Source of the DNA: Oceanobacillus limi
GTDB lineage: Bacteria > Bacillota > Bacilli > Bacillales > Amphibacillaceae
Reading direction: 5' to 3'
Assembly (NCBI RefSeq): GCF_900111445.1
Contig: NZ_FOHE01000027.1
Location: 1 to 33,061 of the forward strand
DNA: 33,061 nt
The notes beneath the pieces were generated by a model. That model was not told where the DNA came from. It searched no databases and saw only the letters and a list, made by a program, of their open reading frames with translations. This document shows positions 1 to 8,567 of the stretch, piece by piece. A program made the position numbers and the translations under genes. The stretch's first letter is position 1. Each line of letters starts with the position of its first letter.

Positions 1-93
1 GGAAAGCGAAGCGTTCTGCCGTAGCGGTTATCTAACAATATTTCCATTAGGTGAAACCAAAAGTTACGTCGCATTATATACGTTATACGTAAC
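1..93 (+). repeat. Right end of a dispersed composite repeat (copy R1, truncated by window start)
   Basis: This stretch is the reverse complement of 32753-32845 with about one mismatch (T for A near position 76). It begins inside the GC-rich arm (GGAAAGCGAAGCGTTCTGCC) and ends in a terminal inverted repeat GTTACGT (63-69) / ACGTAAC (87-93). The same arm occurs at 22055-22109 in the complete copy. It lies downstream of spoVB and carries no gene. Confidence 0.85.
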
Positions 94-121
94 AGGTGAA
101 ATGATTAATATATAAAATACG

Positions 122-1681
122 TTATACCCATTTTTGTAGTATTGGGATTTGCTTTAATTCTTCTTTTGTGATGAATTTTAAAGCGAATAAAAATAGTATA
201 TAAATCAATGATAAAATAACGAGTACGATTAGGAAGATAATGATACTAGAATTCATTGATAGATATATATTTTTTAGGAAGTTTCCAACTATCCATGTCA
301 TGATTAGTAGAACTATCATTTTTGCAATGTCTTTTAATGGAATGTAGAATTGAATTAGCTTTTGTAATGTTCCAAGGTGAAGTAATGTAACTAAAATGAC
401 TCCAACAGACATGGCTATAGCTACACCCATCATTCCAAACCCTTTATTGGATGCCAATAAAAATAAAAGCGTTAACTTGCATGCTGCTCCAATTAAACTA
501 TTCCACATTGCTGGCCTCGCAAAATCTAATGCTTGCAGTGTTGCTTGTAATGGTGCCTGAATATAAAGTAAAATGAATAGTGGTGCCATTAACACAAGAT
601 ATTTACTAGCATTAGCTGAACCATACATAAACGTCAGAATTGGATCAGCAAAGAGAGTCAATACAATGGTTGCAATTGCACCAGAAGCAAATGAGATTCG
701 TATTGCTTGGTGTATTCGGTAGTGGATTAATTTCTTATTTAAATTGGCTTCAGCTTCAGATATAGAAGGAACCAATGCTATGGATAGAGAATTAGTAATA
801 AAAGTAGGTAAAAATAATAATGGAAGCACATAACCTGTAAGCTCACCGTATTGCTTTGTAGCGACTGTCGTTGATATTCCAGCTAATGCAAGACTCTGTG
901 CCACAAGAATGGGTTCTAAAAAATTTGAAATGGAACCAATCATTCGACTGCCTGTACTAGGTAAAGCAATGGAAAAGAGCTCTTTTAACGTGTTTTTACT
1001 CGTTTTTAGATAAGAGAAAAATCGGTAGCGAATCCTGACTGTCTTTTTTCGTTTAAATAGATATATCATGTAACAAAGGGATACAAATTCGCCTAAAATA
1101 ACACTAAACATTGCACCAGCAGCGGCAAATTCGACACCATAAGGAAGTAAGATGTTTACGAAAAAGGCCACACAGCTTATGCGTACAATTTGTTCTATTA
1201 CCTGGGCATAGCTTTGTGGTTTCATATTTTGTTTTCCTTGGAAGTATCCACGTAATACAGATGAGATAGCTACTATTGGAATAATTGGGCTTATTGCAAC
1301 AAGTGGGTATAATGTTCTTTCATCAGTTAATAATGTATTTGCGATAAGTGGTGCTGTAAAAATCATAATCGATGTAAAAATGATGCTTGATAGCCCAGTA
1401 ATAATTAATGATACAATAAGAATTTGCTTAACCTTAGCTGGATTTCCTTTTGCTTCTGCTTCAGCTACACGTTTCGAAATGGCAACAGGTAGTCCCAATT
1501 GTGTTATAGTCATTACAAGGAACAGGGTAGGGAGGGCCATCATATAAAGGCCAACACCCTCCTCTCCCATTAAACGGGCAACGACTAAACGATTGATGAA
1601 CCCTAAAAATCTTGTGATCATTCCTGCAGCAATTAGGATAAGTGTACCTTTTAAAAAACTTTGTTTGGACAAGATAGACAA
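122..1681 (-). CDS. spoVB: Stage V sporulation protein B, MOP-family polysaccharide/lipid exporter
   Basis: A 519-residue polytopic membrane protein of the MOP (MATE/MurJ-like) flippase superfamily, with about 14 hydrophobic segments spread along its length. The N-terminus (KQSFLKGTLILIAAGMITRFLGFINRL) has the usual signature of the family and the length matches B. subtilis SpoVB. SpoVB is needed for spore cortex assembly, probably moving a lipid-linked peptidoglycan precursor across the outer forespore membrane. The start is a TTG at 1681 behind a GAGAAGG ribosome site; no better in-frame start is nearby. It is divergent from comN-secDF, as in related genomes. SpoVB and MurJ-type flippases look alike, so the name rests on both sequence and neighbourhood. 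Confidence 0.92.
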   Translation of the reverse strand: MSILSKQSFLKGTLILIAAGMITRFLGFINRLVVARLMGEEGVGLYMMALPTLFLVMTITQLGLPVAISKRVAEAEAKGNPAKVKQILIVSLIITGLSSIIFTSIMIFTAPLIANTLLTDERTLYPLVAISPIIPIVAISSVLRGYFQGKQNMKPQSYAQVIEQIVRISCVAFFVNILLPYGVEFAAAGAMFSVILGEFVSLCYMIYLFKRKKTVRIRYRFFSYLKTSKNTLKELFSIALPSTGSRMIGSISNFLEPILVAQSLALAGISTTVATKQYGELTGYVLPLLFLPTFITNSLSIALVPSISEAEANLNKKLIHYRIHQAIRISFASGAIATIVLTLFADPILTFMYGSANASKYLVLMAPLFILLYIQAPLQATLQALDFARPAMWNSLIGAACKLTLLFLLASNKGFGMMGVAIAMSVGVILVTLLHLGTLQKLIQFYIPLKDIAKMIVLLIMTWIVGNFLKNIYLSMNSSIIIFLIVLVILSLIYILFLFALKFITKEELKQIPILQKWV

Positions 1682-1718
1682 CCTGCCTTCTCAAAAAATA
1701 AAATTTCATATACAATGA

Positions 1719-1748
1719 TATATATGCAAGAAAGTAGGCCAAGCATGA
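1719..1748 (-). promoter_or_regulatory. Possible sigma-E promoter of spoVB
   Basis: On the minus strand, TCATGCT (1742-1748) and CATATATA (1719-1726) are separated by 15 bases. They partly fit the sigma-E consensus (KMATATT about 14 bases from CATACANT), with two mismatches in each element. B. subtilis spoVB is under sigma-E, which makes the site plausible, but the region is so AT-rich that chance is a real alternative. Confidence 0.28.
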
Positions 1749-1792
1749 CAAGTTAACGAAATATATTGGACATATATATTGGAGGGAGTATC

Positions 1793-2089
1793 TTGGAACT
1801 TGTTAAAACAGTGGAGGATTGGAAGGCAATATTAGATCCAGTGTTAGAAAGTAAAGCAATGGAATTTCAAATGATGGGTTATTCACATCCAACAAATGAG
1901 GAAATTTGGAATTGCCTAACTCAAAAAGTTTGGAAAGGAAATCCTGATAAACGGATATATGAAGTTGTCCAAGATGTGTTACACCTTAGCTCAAATATTT
2001 ATATGAGTTATATTACAGTTAACGCTTATCAAGATGAGGATTTAATGGCCTCTATTGCCGCATTAACCGAGGGTAAAGAGGTAGAGTAA
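1793..2089 (+). CDS. comN: ComN-type post-transcriptional regulator
   Basis: A 98-residue soluble protein of the ComN (YrzD) family, found next to spoVB and secDF in Bacillaceae. In B. subtilis, ComN controls accumulation of comE operon mRNA and interacts with DivIVA at the division site. The reading frame is open from a TTG at 1766, but that start would place the GGAGGG ribosome site (1781-1786) inside the gene. The TTG at 1793 lies six bases after GGAGGG and gives exactly the 98-residue length I recall for the family. It ends 54 bases before secDF with no terminator between, so the two are probably co-transcribed. Conservation of the competence role here is inferred from family membership only. 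Confidence 0.85.
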   Translation: MELVKTVEDWKAILDPVLESKAMEFQMMGYSHPTNEEIWNCLTQKVWKGNPDKRIYEVVQDVLHLSSNIYMSYITVNAYQDEDLMASIAALTEGKEVE

Positions 2090-2143
2090 ACTACATATTT
2101 TATTGGTACAGTGTGTCATGGATAATAAGGGAGGAACAGATGA

Positions 2144-4423
2144 ATGAAGAATAGAGGCAGAATTGTTGCCTTTTTTGTCATTGTAATAGCATTTGCCATT
2201 ACAATCGGAAGCACGGTAACTGGTGTAGCTAAAGATATTAATTTAGGGTTAGATTTACAAGGTGGCTTTGAAGTATTGTATGAAGTTGAGCCTGTAGATG
2301 AAGAACAAGACGTATCCCGGGAATTATTAGAATCTACAGTTCAAACCCTTAATGATCGTGTTAATCGCTTAGGGATTAGTGAAGCAACGATTGATATTGA
2401 GGGAGAAGATCGCATACGAGTTCAATTGGCTGGTGTAGAAGATCAAACGGAAGCAAGAGAAATGTTGTCCACTTCTGCAAGACTTTCATTTCGTGATGTT
2501 AATGATAATGAACTACTGGATGGGTCTGATGTAAAAGAGGGTAGTGCAAAACAAGATTTTGATCCCAATAATAATAGTCCGATCGTCACTTTACAGTTAA
2601 AAGATGCATCTAAATTTGGTGAGGTAACTAGTGAATTGGCGAATAAATATAATCCGACAGTCCCTTACTCTGATAGGGAAGACCTACTTGTTATTTGGAT
2701 GGATTTCCAAGAGGGAGATTCATTTGCTGAAGAAGTATTAAAAGAAGATCCAAAGTATGTATCTGCACCGGGTGTTGAAGAACCTTTAATGACGACAAAT
2801 GTTCAGATTACAGGTAACTTTACGGTGGAATCCGCTCAGTACTTGGCAGATATCATAAACTCTGGTTCATTACCGGTACATATGAATGAATTGTTCTCTA
2901 CATCTGTCGGAGCGCAATTTGGTGAACAAGCTTTAGATGAGACTGTGTTTGCAGCGTTTATAGGTATTGGATTTATTTTCTTATTTATGACAATTGTTTA
3001 TCGTTTTCCAGGGGCTATTTCGGTCGTAAATCTAAGCATTTATATTTTCCTCGTACTCTTAGTGTTTAAATTAATGAATGGTGTGTTGACTCTACCTGGT
3101 ATTGCCGCACTTATCTTAGGGGTAGGTATGGCTGTTGATGCCAATGTTATTACGTTTGAACGGATAAAAGAAGAATTACGAGAAGGAAAGTCGTTAATTG
3201 CTGCATTTAAGGCTGGAACGAGTAACTCATTACGGGCGATTGTTGATGCTAATATAACCACGTTATTAGCTGCTTCAGTACTATTTATATTTGGTACGAG
3301 CTCTGTAAAAGGATTTGCTACGATGTTAATCCTAAGTATTGTCATTAGCTTCTTAACCGCAGTTTATGGAACTAGATTACTGCTACAGTTATGGATCAAA
3401 GTGAAGTTCTTGAAGCAACGTCCAAATTGGTTTGGCGTGAAAAAATCCGAAATTAAAGATATTAGTGATGATACCGAGGTAACTCCTACATTCCTTAATC
3501 GAGAATTGGATATTATTCCACATCGGAAGAAGTTTTTTATGTTTACTTCTTTACTTGTCATTATAGGTGCAGTTTCTCTTATAATGTTTAAGTTAAACCC
3601 AGGTATTGATTTTACAAGTGGGTCTAGAGTAGAAGTTATGTCAGACGCTAGTTTGACAACAGAAGAAATTGAAGATAGCTTATCCGAGTTAGACCTAACG
3701 CCTAAATCAATTGTAATATCCGGTGAAAATAGTGAGATTGCTGTTTTACGTTACGATGAAGTAATTAAAGAAGAAAAAATTAATGAACTAAATAATTATT
3801 TTATCGATAAGTATGGAAATGAGCCGAATGTAAGTGTTGTCTCTCCGTTAGTAGGGGAAGAGCTTGTTAAAAACGCATTATATGCATTAGGGATCGCTTC
3901 TATTGGAATGATTCTTTACGTATCCATTAGGTTCGAATTTTTCTTTGCAATAACAACGATTATCGCATTGTTACATGACGTATTTATTACACTTGCTGTA
4001 TTCAGTATTACTCGTATTGAATTTGATGTCACAATTGTTGCTGCTGTACTTACCATTATTGGTTATTCGATCAATGCTACAATTGTTACCTTTGATCGAA
4101 TAAGAGAAAACATTCAGCGAAAGAAAAAAGTAGTTAAGTCATTTGAAGAACTTTCTAGCATTGTTAACAAGAGTATTGTACAAACCATGACAAGAACAGT
4201 TAATACTACGGTTACTACATTGATAGCTGTGTTAGCATTCCTATTCTTAGGAGCAGAATCGATTACAGGATTTGCAATCGCACTTGCTGTAGGTTTAATA
4301 GCAGGTACGTACTCTTCATTATTCTTAGCAACACAAATTTGGTTAGTATGGCGTGGAAAGATGCTTAAACAAAAACCAGTAGACTTTCGGAAAAAGAAAC
4401 GCGTGGAAGGGCCACAGGTTTAA
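2144..4423 (+). CDS. secDF: Fused protein translocase subunit SecDF
   Basis: A 759-residue fusion of SecD (about residues 1-430) and SecF (about 445-745), as is usual in Bacillus-type Firmicutes. Each half starts with one membrane helix, continues with an extracytoplasmic domain and ends with five helices, for 12 in all. Diagnostic motifs are present: DLQGG after helix 1, GVGMAVDANVITFERI in the SecD half, PGIDFTSG and IGYSINATIVTFDRI in the SecF half. SecDF uses the proton gradient to help complete SecYEG-dependent export. The start at 2144 is preceded by GGGAGG; an overlapping ATG at 2140 reads into a stop after four codons. A strong terminator follows directly, closing the comN-secDF unit. 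Confidence 0.96.
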   Translation: MKNRGRIVAFFVIVIAFAITIGSTVTGVAKDINLGLDLQGGFEVLYEVEPVDEEQDVSRELLESTVQTLNDRVNRLGISEATIDIEGEDRIRVQLAGVEDQTEAREMLSTSARLSFRDVNDNELLDGSDVKEGSAKQDFDPNNNSPIVTLQLKDASKFGEVTSELANKYNPTVPYSDREDLLVIWMDFQEGDSFAEEVLKEDPKYVSAPGVEEPLMTTNVQITGNFTVESAQYLADIINSGSLPVHMNELFSTSVGAQFGEQALDETVFAAFIGIGFIFLFMTIVYRFPGAISVVNLSIYIFLVLLVFKLMNGVLTLPGIAALILGVGMAVDANVITFERIKEELREGKSLIAAFKAGTSNSLRAIVDANITTLLAASVLFIFGTSSVKGFATMLILSIVISFLTAVYGTRLLLQLWIKVKFLKQRPNWFGVKKSEIKDISDDTEVTPTFLNRELDIIPHRKKFFMFTSLLVIIGAVSLIMFKLNPGIDFTSGSRVEVMSDASLTTEEIEDSLSELDLTPKSIVISGENSEIAVLRYDEVIKEEKINELNNYFIDKYGNEPNVSVVSPLVGEELVKNALYALGIASIGMILYVSIRFEFFFAITTIIALLHDVFITLAVFSITRIEFDVTIVAAVLTIIGYSINATIVTFDRIRENIQRKKKVVKSFEELSSIVNKSIVQTMTRTVNTTVTTLIAVLAFLFLGAESITGFAIALAVGLIAGTYSSLFLATQIWLVWRGKMLKQKPVDFRKKKRVEGPQV

Positions 4424-4427
4424 GTGA

Positions 4428-4466
4428 AAGAGGTTATCCTAGATTTAGGGTAACCTCTTCTTTTTT
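4428..4466 (+). terminator. Terminator of comN-secDF
   Basis: AGAGGTTATCC pairs with GGGTAACCTCT across an eight-base loop, and TCTTTTTT follows. It starts five bases after the secDF stop codon. Confidence 0.9.
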
Positions 4467-4490
4467 GAGAGAAATCTTACTTCAAAGTAT

Positions 4491-4597
4491 GGATATAATG
4501 CGACGTAACTTCATGTTGATGATTGCTAATTCGTCACTTATTAGCGGTATAAAACTGCTACGACAGAATACTTCACTTTCCGCGGATTGCCTGAGCC
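4491..4597 (-). repeat. Decayed, truncated copy of the dispersed repeat (R4)
   Basis: Read on the plus strand, ATAATGCGACGTAACTT (about 4496-4512) and the later block GCTACGACAGAATACTTCACTTTCCGCGGA (about 4557-4586) match the order and spacing of ATTATGCGACGTAACTT and GCTACGGCAGAACGCTTCGC in copy R3 at 32770-32850, with several substitutions. The core of the element is missing and small palindromes follow instead. The orientation is the same as R3. Confidence 0.6.
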
Positions 4598-4607
4598 TAT
4601 ATATAAA

Positions 4608-4649
4608 GGAATGAGGATCCACCTCGTCATTGATGAGGATCGTGGTTCC
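4608..4649. repeat. Small palindromic element, unit 1
   Basis: An imperfect hairpin running from GGAATGAGGATC to GATCGTGGTTCC. Its core GGAATGAGGATCCACCTCGT and the next nine bases are repeated exactly at 4801-4829. Confidence 0.65.
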
Positions 4650-4670
4650 GTTAAATGACAAAAACACAGC

Positions 4671-4710
4671 CCAAATAAGGAGTTTGATGATCCACATTCC
4701 GCTATTAGTC
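4671..4710. repeat. Small palindromic element, unit 2 (diverged)
   Basis: CCAAATAAGGAGT and ATTCCGCTATTAG form imperfect inverted arms around a short loop. The arms resemble the outer arms of the better-preserved palindrome at 4792-4851. Confidence 0.5.
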
Positions 4711-4791
4711 ATAAATCAGTGAAAATTATACTGGAAAATGGTAAATAAAGGAATGAGAAACCAAAATGATGTTCCAGACGAGTTATTTCGT

Positions 4792-4851
4792 CCAAATAGA
4801 GGAATGAGGATCCACCTCGTCATTGATGAGAATCTTCATTCCACTATTTGG
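4792..4851. repeat. Small palindromic element, unit 3 (best preserved, 60 bp)
   Basis: The left arm CCAAATAGAGGAATGAGGAT is mirrored by the right arm ending CATTCCACTATTTGG, so most of the 60 bases form one near-perfect hairpin. A partial unit sharing AAATAAAGGAATGAG lies just upstream, near 4743. There is no T-run, so it is not a canonical terminator; it looks like a REP- or MITE-like dispersed palindrome. Confidence 0.7.
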
Positions 4852-5006
4852 AACCAATTGGTTAGATGAACCCTGCTTTCTCCCATTGACGGATTACGTA
4901 TTACACCAATTACTTCATATTTGAATACATTTTTTACGATATCATATATCAACTGCGAATTAGTGTGGCGGGAAATATATTGCCATAAGTGATTCAAGAT
5001 AATGTG
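4852..5006. other. Gene-free remainder of the secDF-lapA gap
   Basis: I see no convincing gene, terminator or RNA here. A 61-codon minus-strand frame (4836-5021) lacks a ribosome binding site, overlaps the palindrome at its 3' end and resembles no family I know. Together with the repeats on its left, this makes 4467-5175 the longest stretch without a supported gene in the window. Confidence 0.6.
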
Positions 5007-5035
5007 TGTTAAATTAGACATTGCTTTGGTATAAT
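5007..5035 (+). promoter_or_regulatory. Extended -10 promoter for the LapA-like gene
   Basis: TATAAT (5030-5035) is preceded by TG one base upstream (5027-5028), an extended -10, with a weak -35 TGTTAA (5007-5012) at 17-base spacing. The implied leader is about 135 nt and contains TTATCTT/AAGATAA inverted arms (5053-5059, 5080-5086). Confidence 0.5.
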
Positions 5036-5175
5036 TATTTCTTTGCTAATTTTTTATCTTAAAACGCTTACTATTTAAAAAGATAACGACAGTTTTTGAA
5101 ATATATATGATTACGTGGACACAAAGAAGGGTAAATTATACGCAAGCAAATTATTTATTATAAAGGAGTTTTATC

Positions 5176-5505
5176 ATGCGAGGGCAATCTTATGTCATTT
5201 TAGCTATTATTTTTGTCATTATTGTTGCTATATTTGCAGTATCTAACGTAGCACCAGTTGAAGTGAACTATTTATTTTGGACAGGGGAATCTCCCTTAAT
5301 ACTCGTGATTTTGTTTTCTGTGCTAATGGGAGGTATAATCACAGCTACTGTAGGAATGGTTAAAATGTTCCGTATGCAACGTGCTATAAAATCTCTAAAG
5401 CGTGAAAATGAAAAACTTCATGCAGTTTTAGAAGAAAAAGGTTTTGATGAAGAGTCTGAGCAAGTAGCTGAGGAAACAGCTGCAATGAATGATGAAGAAA
5501 ATTAA
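5176..5505 (+). CDS. LapA-domain (DUF1049) small membrane protein, YrvD-like
   Basis: A 109-residue protein with two membrane helices (about residues 7-25 and 40-61) and a charged cytoplasmic tail predicted to be coiled coil (about 67-90), ending in a strongly acidic stretch. The pattern, including an SNVAPVEVNYLFW-like turn after helix 1, fits the LapA/YrvD family, members of which act in envelope assembly in proteobacteria; the Bacillus role is not well defined. The start is supported by AAAGGAG nine bases upstream. It sits just before recJ, as in B. subtilis (yrvD-recJ), but recJ has its own promoter. Confidence 0.85.
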   Translation: MRGQSYVILAIIFVIIVAIFAVSNVAPVEVNYLFWTGESPLILVILFSVLMGGIITATVGMVKMFRMQRAIKSLKRENEKLHAVLEEKGFDEESEQVAEETAAMNDEEN

Positions 5506-5527
5506 ACGGATAAAATAGTTTTTCACA

Positions 5528-5556
5528 TTGCTCCCCCTGATTCTATTCGGTATAAT
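5528..5556 (+). promoter_or_regulatory. Sigma-A promoter of recJ
   Basis: TTGCTC (5528-5533), a 17-base spacer and a perfect TATAAT (5551-5556), 22 bases before the recJ start codon. The site lies between inverted arms CCCCTGA (5534-5540) and TCAGGGG (5564-5570); the right arm overlaps the recJ ribosome site. Confidence 0.8.
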
Positions 5557-5577
5557 AGATTAGTCAGGGGTGAATTT

Positions 5578-7914
5578 ATGTTACAAAGTAAGTCAAAGTG
5601 GAACTTCACAAATATAACAACAGATACAAAAAAATGGATGGATGATTCTAGCAATTTATCCCCCGTGATGAAGGAATTACTCTTACAAAGAGGAATAACC
5701 AATACTACACAAGCAGAAGAATTCTTATCACCAAAACTAGAAAATTTACATGATCCACAAGCTTTCGATTCAATGGAGAAGGCTTGTTTACGAATTCACG
5801 ACGCTATTAAAAACAATGAAAAAATACTAGTGTATGGCGACTATGACGCAGATGGAGTTAGCTCGACTACAGTGTTACTGCATGCATTACAGGAGCTAGG
5901 AGCCACTTGTGATTATTATATTCCCAATCGTTTCACTGAAGGCTATGGTCCGAATGAGGCTGCTTTCAAAGAGGCACATTCGGCTGGGTGTACGGTAATT
6001 ATTACCGTAGATACTGGTATCGCCTCGGTGCATGAGGCGGAAATTGCCAAACAACTTGGAGTAGACCTTATCATTACCGATCACCATGAGCCACAGGAAG
6101 AACTGCCGGATGCCTATGCAATTATCCATCCAAAATGTTCACCAGATTATGGCTTTAAAGAACTTGCAGGAGTAGGGGTAGCATTCAAACTCTCGCAACA
6201 TTTATTAGGATATTTTCCAGAGCATTTATTAGATTTAGTTGCAATAGGAACGGTAGCGGATTTAGTGCCATTAGTAAACGAAAACCGAATCCTTACATAT
6301 TATGGATTACGGAAGTTGTCATCTACTACAAGGCTTGGTTTAAAAGCGCTAATGAAACAGTGTAAAATCGAGGGAAATGTTTCTGAACAAGATATAGGGT
6401 TTCTCATTGGTCCTCGTTTAAATGCAGTAGGTAGATTACAAGATGCAGATTTAGCGGTGAAATTGTTAATGACAGATGACAATGAGGAAGCAAATCAACT
6501 TGCGGATGAGGTGAATGAGTTAAATCAGGAACGTCAGCGCATTGTTGCTTCAATTGTTAAGGAAGCTGAAAATATTGTAGATGAACAAAGCAATAGGTCT
6601 GTAATTGTTGTAGCTAAAGCTGGATGGAATGAAGGAGTACTAGGGATTGTTGCCTCTAGATTAGTTAAAAAATATGATCGTCCTGCTATCGTTTTAGCAA
6701 TTAACGAAGAAAACCAGACAGCTAAAGGATCTGCAAGAAGTATTCCTGCATTTGATCTATTTCAAAATTGTATGAAAATCAGGCCTTTATTTACTCACTT
6801 TGGAGGGCATTCACAAGCCGCTGGGATGACCTTGCCTTTGGATAATTTAGATCGAATACAGGTTGAGTTGAATGATTTTATTGAGGAACAATTATCAGAT
6901 GATGATTTTAAGCAAGTTACCGATATTAGTAAGTCAATTAGTATACCTGAAATAAATGAGGAGCTAGTAGCTGAAATAGATCAATTAGCTCCGTTTGGAA
7001 TGGCGAATCCAAAACCAATTTTTCACTTAGAGAATATTCCAACTGATGTTCGTCAATTAGGGAATATGAAAAAGCACTTAAAGCTCCATTTTAAAGAACA
7101 GGAGAATTCGATTGAAGGAATTGCTTTTGGTATGGGACATTTATACCATTTCATTTCTCCACAAAATCCTATTTCTATCGTTGGAGAACTAGGTATAAAT
7201 GAGTGGAATGGAATAAAAAAGCCTCAAATTATCGTTCAAGATATGAAAATTGATGGTTGGCAATTATTTGACCATCGAGGTAAAAGGCAATTTGACATAT
7301 CGATATTCCTCAATCGTTCAGAGAAACATGTGATCTTGAGTAACCAGGTAAACGAAGACAAGCTTGAAAGCAATATACAACAAATTACGTATGACACACC
7401 GATAGAGACAATAGAATCCGCCGATGTACTATTTATTGAGGATCTACCACCTAGCCTACAAAAACTGCAGGACATTCTTAGTCAGGTTAAACCAATGAAT
7501 ATTCATGTTAGTTATTATGTAGAAAATAGTGCTTATCTTTCGCCAATTCCTAGTCGTGAAGACTTTAAATGGTTCTATGCGTTAGTTTGGAAACGGAAGA
7601 AAATTGATTTAAAACAAGAGTTACAAATCATTATGGATGCAAAGGGCTGGAAAAAAGATCAGATTATATTTATCTCGAAAGTGTTTTTTGAGTTAGAATT
7701 TGTTAATATAGAAAATGGAGTTATTCAGCTCAACACATCACCAGTAAAGAAAGATTTACAAGAGTCAGAGCTATATCAAGAACGGATAACAAAAGCACAT
7801 ATTGAAAAGACGTTATACTATTCAACGTACCATGAATTATTGGAATGGTTCCGTATAAATTTATCGTTTGTACATGGTGATCGTCTTAAGGAGGAAATAA
7901 CGCATGGATTATAA
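5578..7914 (+). CDS. recJ: Single-stranded-DNA-specific exonuclease RecJ
   Basis: A 778-residue DHH-family 5'-3' exonuclease acting on single-stranded DNA in recombination and repair. The phosphoesterase motifs are intact: GDYDADG at residues 87-93, ITDHHEP with DHH at 168-170, then RLNAVGRL. The DHHA1 domain carries [10 protein letters not shown] near residue 415. An OB-like region follows, and then a C-terminal extension of roughly 200 residues that E. coli RecJ (about 577 residues) lacks but Bacillus RecJ (YrvE) has. The start ATG at 5578 follows AGGGGTG. Its last 11 bases overlap apt, so the two are translationally coupled. Confidence 0.96.
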   Translation: MLQSKSKWNFTNITTDTKKWMDDSSNLSPVMKELLLQRGITNTTQAEEFLSPKLENLHDPQAFDSMEKACLRIHDAIKNNEKILVYGDYDADGVSSTTVLLHALQELGATCDYYIPNRFTEGYGPNEAAFKEAHSAGCTVIITVDTGIASVHEAEIAKQLGVDLIITDHHEPQEELPDAYAIIHPKCSPDYGFKELAGVGVAFKLSQHLLGYFPEHLLDLVAIGTVADLVPLVNENRILTYYGLRKLSSTTRLGLKALMKQCKIEGNVSEQDIGFLIGPRLNAVGRLQDADLAVKLLMTDDNEEANQLADEVNELNQERQRIVASIVKEAENIVDEQSNRSVIVVAKAGWNEGVLGIVASRLVKKYDRPAIVLAINEENQTAKGSARSIPAFDLFQNCMKIRPLFTHFGGHSQAAGMTLPLDNLDRIQVELNDFIEEQLSDDDFKQVTDISKSISIPEINEELVAEIDQLAPFGMANPKPIFHLENIPTDVRQLGNMKKHLKLHFKEQENSIEGIAFGMGHLYHFISPQNPISIVGELGINEWNGIKKPQIIVQDMKIDGWQLFDHRGKRQFDISIFLNRSEKHVILSNQVNEDKLESNIQQITYDTPIETIESADVLFIEDLPPSLQKLQDILSQVKPMNIHVSYYVENSAYLSPIPSREDFKWFYALVWKRKKIDLKQELQIIMDAKGWKKDQIIFISKVFFELEFVNIENGVIQLNTSPVKKDLQESELYQERITKAHIEKTLYYSTYHELLEWFRINLSFVHGDRLKEEITHGL

Positions 7915-8416
7915 AAATTATATAAAAATTGTTGAAGATTGGCCGAAAGAAGGAATTCAGTTTAAGGACATTACTCCCTTAATGGACAATGGGAAAGCAT
8001 TTAAATCTGCTGTGGATGAGATCGTACAATATGCAAAAGAAAAAGACATTGATATCGTTGTAGGACCTGAGGCGAGAGGATTTATTGTCGGTTGCCCTGT
8101 TTCTTATGCACTAGAAGTAGGGTTTGCTCCTGTTCGTAAAGAAGGGAAATTACCTAGGGAAGTAATTAAAGTGGACTATGGCTTAGAGTATGGAGAGAAT
8201 GTATTAACAATTCATAAAGATGCGATAAAGCCTGGTCAACGAGTTTTGATCACTGACGATCTACTTGCAACAGGTGGTACAATTGAAGCAACAATAAAAC
8301 TTGTAGAAGAATTGGGTGGAATTGTTGTTGGTTGTGCTTTCTTAATTGAGCTATCGTATCTAGATGGGTTAGAAAAACTTGATGGTTACGATGTATTAAC
8401 ACTAATGAAATACTAA
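7904..8416 (+). CDS. apt: Adenine phosphoribosyltransferase
   Basis: A 170-residue salvage enzyme that makes AMP from adenine and PRPP in the cytoplasm. The PRPP-binding signature [13 protein letters not shown] is intact, as are the ARGF segment and the flexible-loop sequence around [10 protein letters not shown]. Length and domain content are typical of the family. The start codon lies inside the end of recJ, nine bases after a full AAGGAGG ribosome site. The recJ-apt-relA order matches B. subtilis. Apt removes adenine and supplies AMP, close to the purine pools that Rel, the next gene, draws on. Confidence 0.96.
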   Translation: MDYKNYIKIVEDWPKEGIQFKDITPLMDNGKAFKSAVDEIVQYAKEKDIDIVVGPEARGFIVGCPVSYALEVGFAPVRKEGKLPREVIKVDYGLEYGENVLTIHKDAIKPGQRVLITDDLLATGGTIEATIKLVEELGGIVVGCAFLIELSYLDGLEKLDGYDVLTLMKY

Positions 8417-8427
8417 TATCCCAAATG

Positions 8428-8460
8428 GGTCTGGTTGAGGATAATTCACCAGACCTATTC
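8428..8460 (+). terminator. Weak hairpin after apt
   Basis: GGTCTGGT (8428-8435) pairs with ACCAGACC (8448-8455), but only a poor U-rich tail (TATTC) follows. It may be an inefficient terminator or an mRNA 3'-end stabiliser between recJ-apt and relA. Confidence 0.45.
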
Positions 8461-8567
8461 TAATAGAGTTAACGAAGTATTTTAAGTTTATCTCTTTACA
8501 TTTTGTAAAAAGTTTTCGATACTATTAGAAAAGTATCTTCTAGTAACAGGCAGAATAAGGTGATTAT

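Noticed and set aside
4482-4712. 76-codon minus-strand frame after secDF
   Set aside because: Its codons run through the secDF terminator side, the decayed repeat and two palindromes, and no ribosome site is visible. The duplicated ILINDEVDPHS peptide only reflects the duplicated palindrome core.
4836-5021. 61-codon minus-strand frame
   Set aside because: The amino acid mix is fairly protein-like, but there is no ribosome binding site, the 3' end is inside a palindrome and I recognise no family. It could be a decayed gene fragment; too weak to list as a gene.
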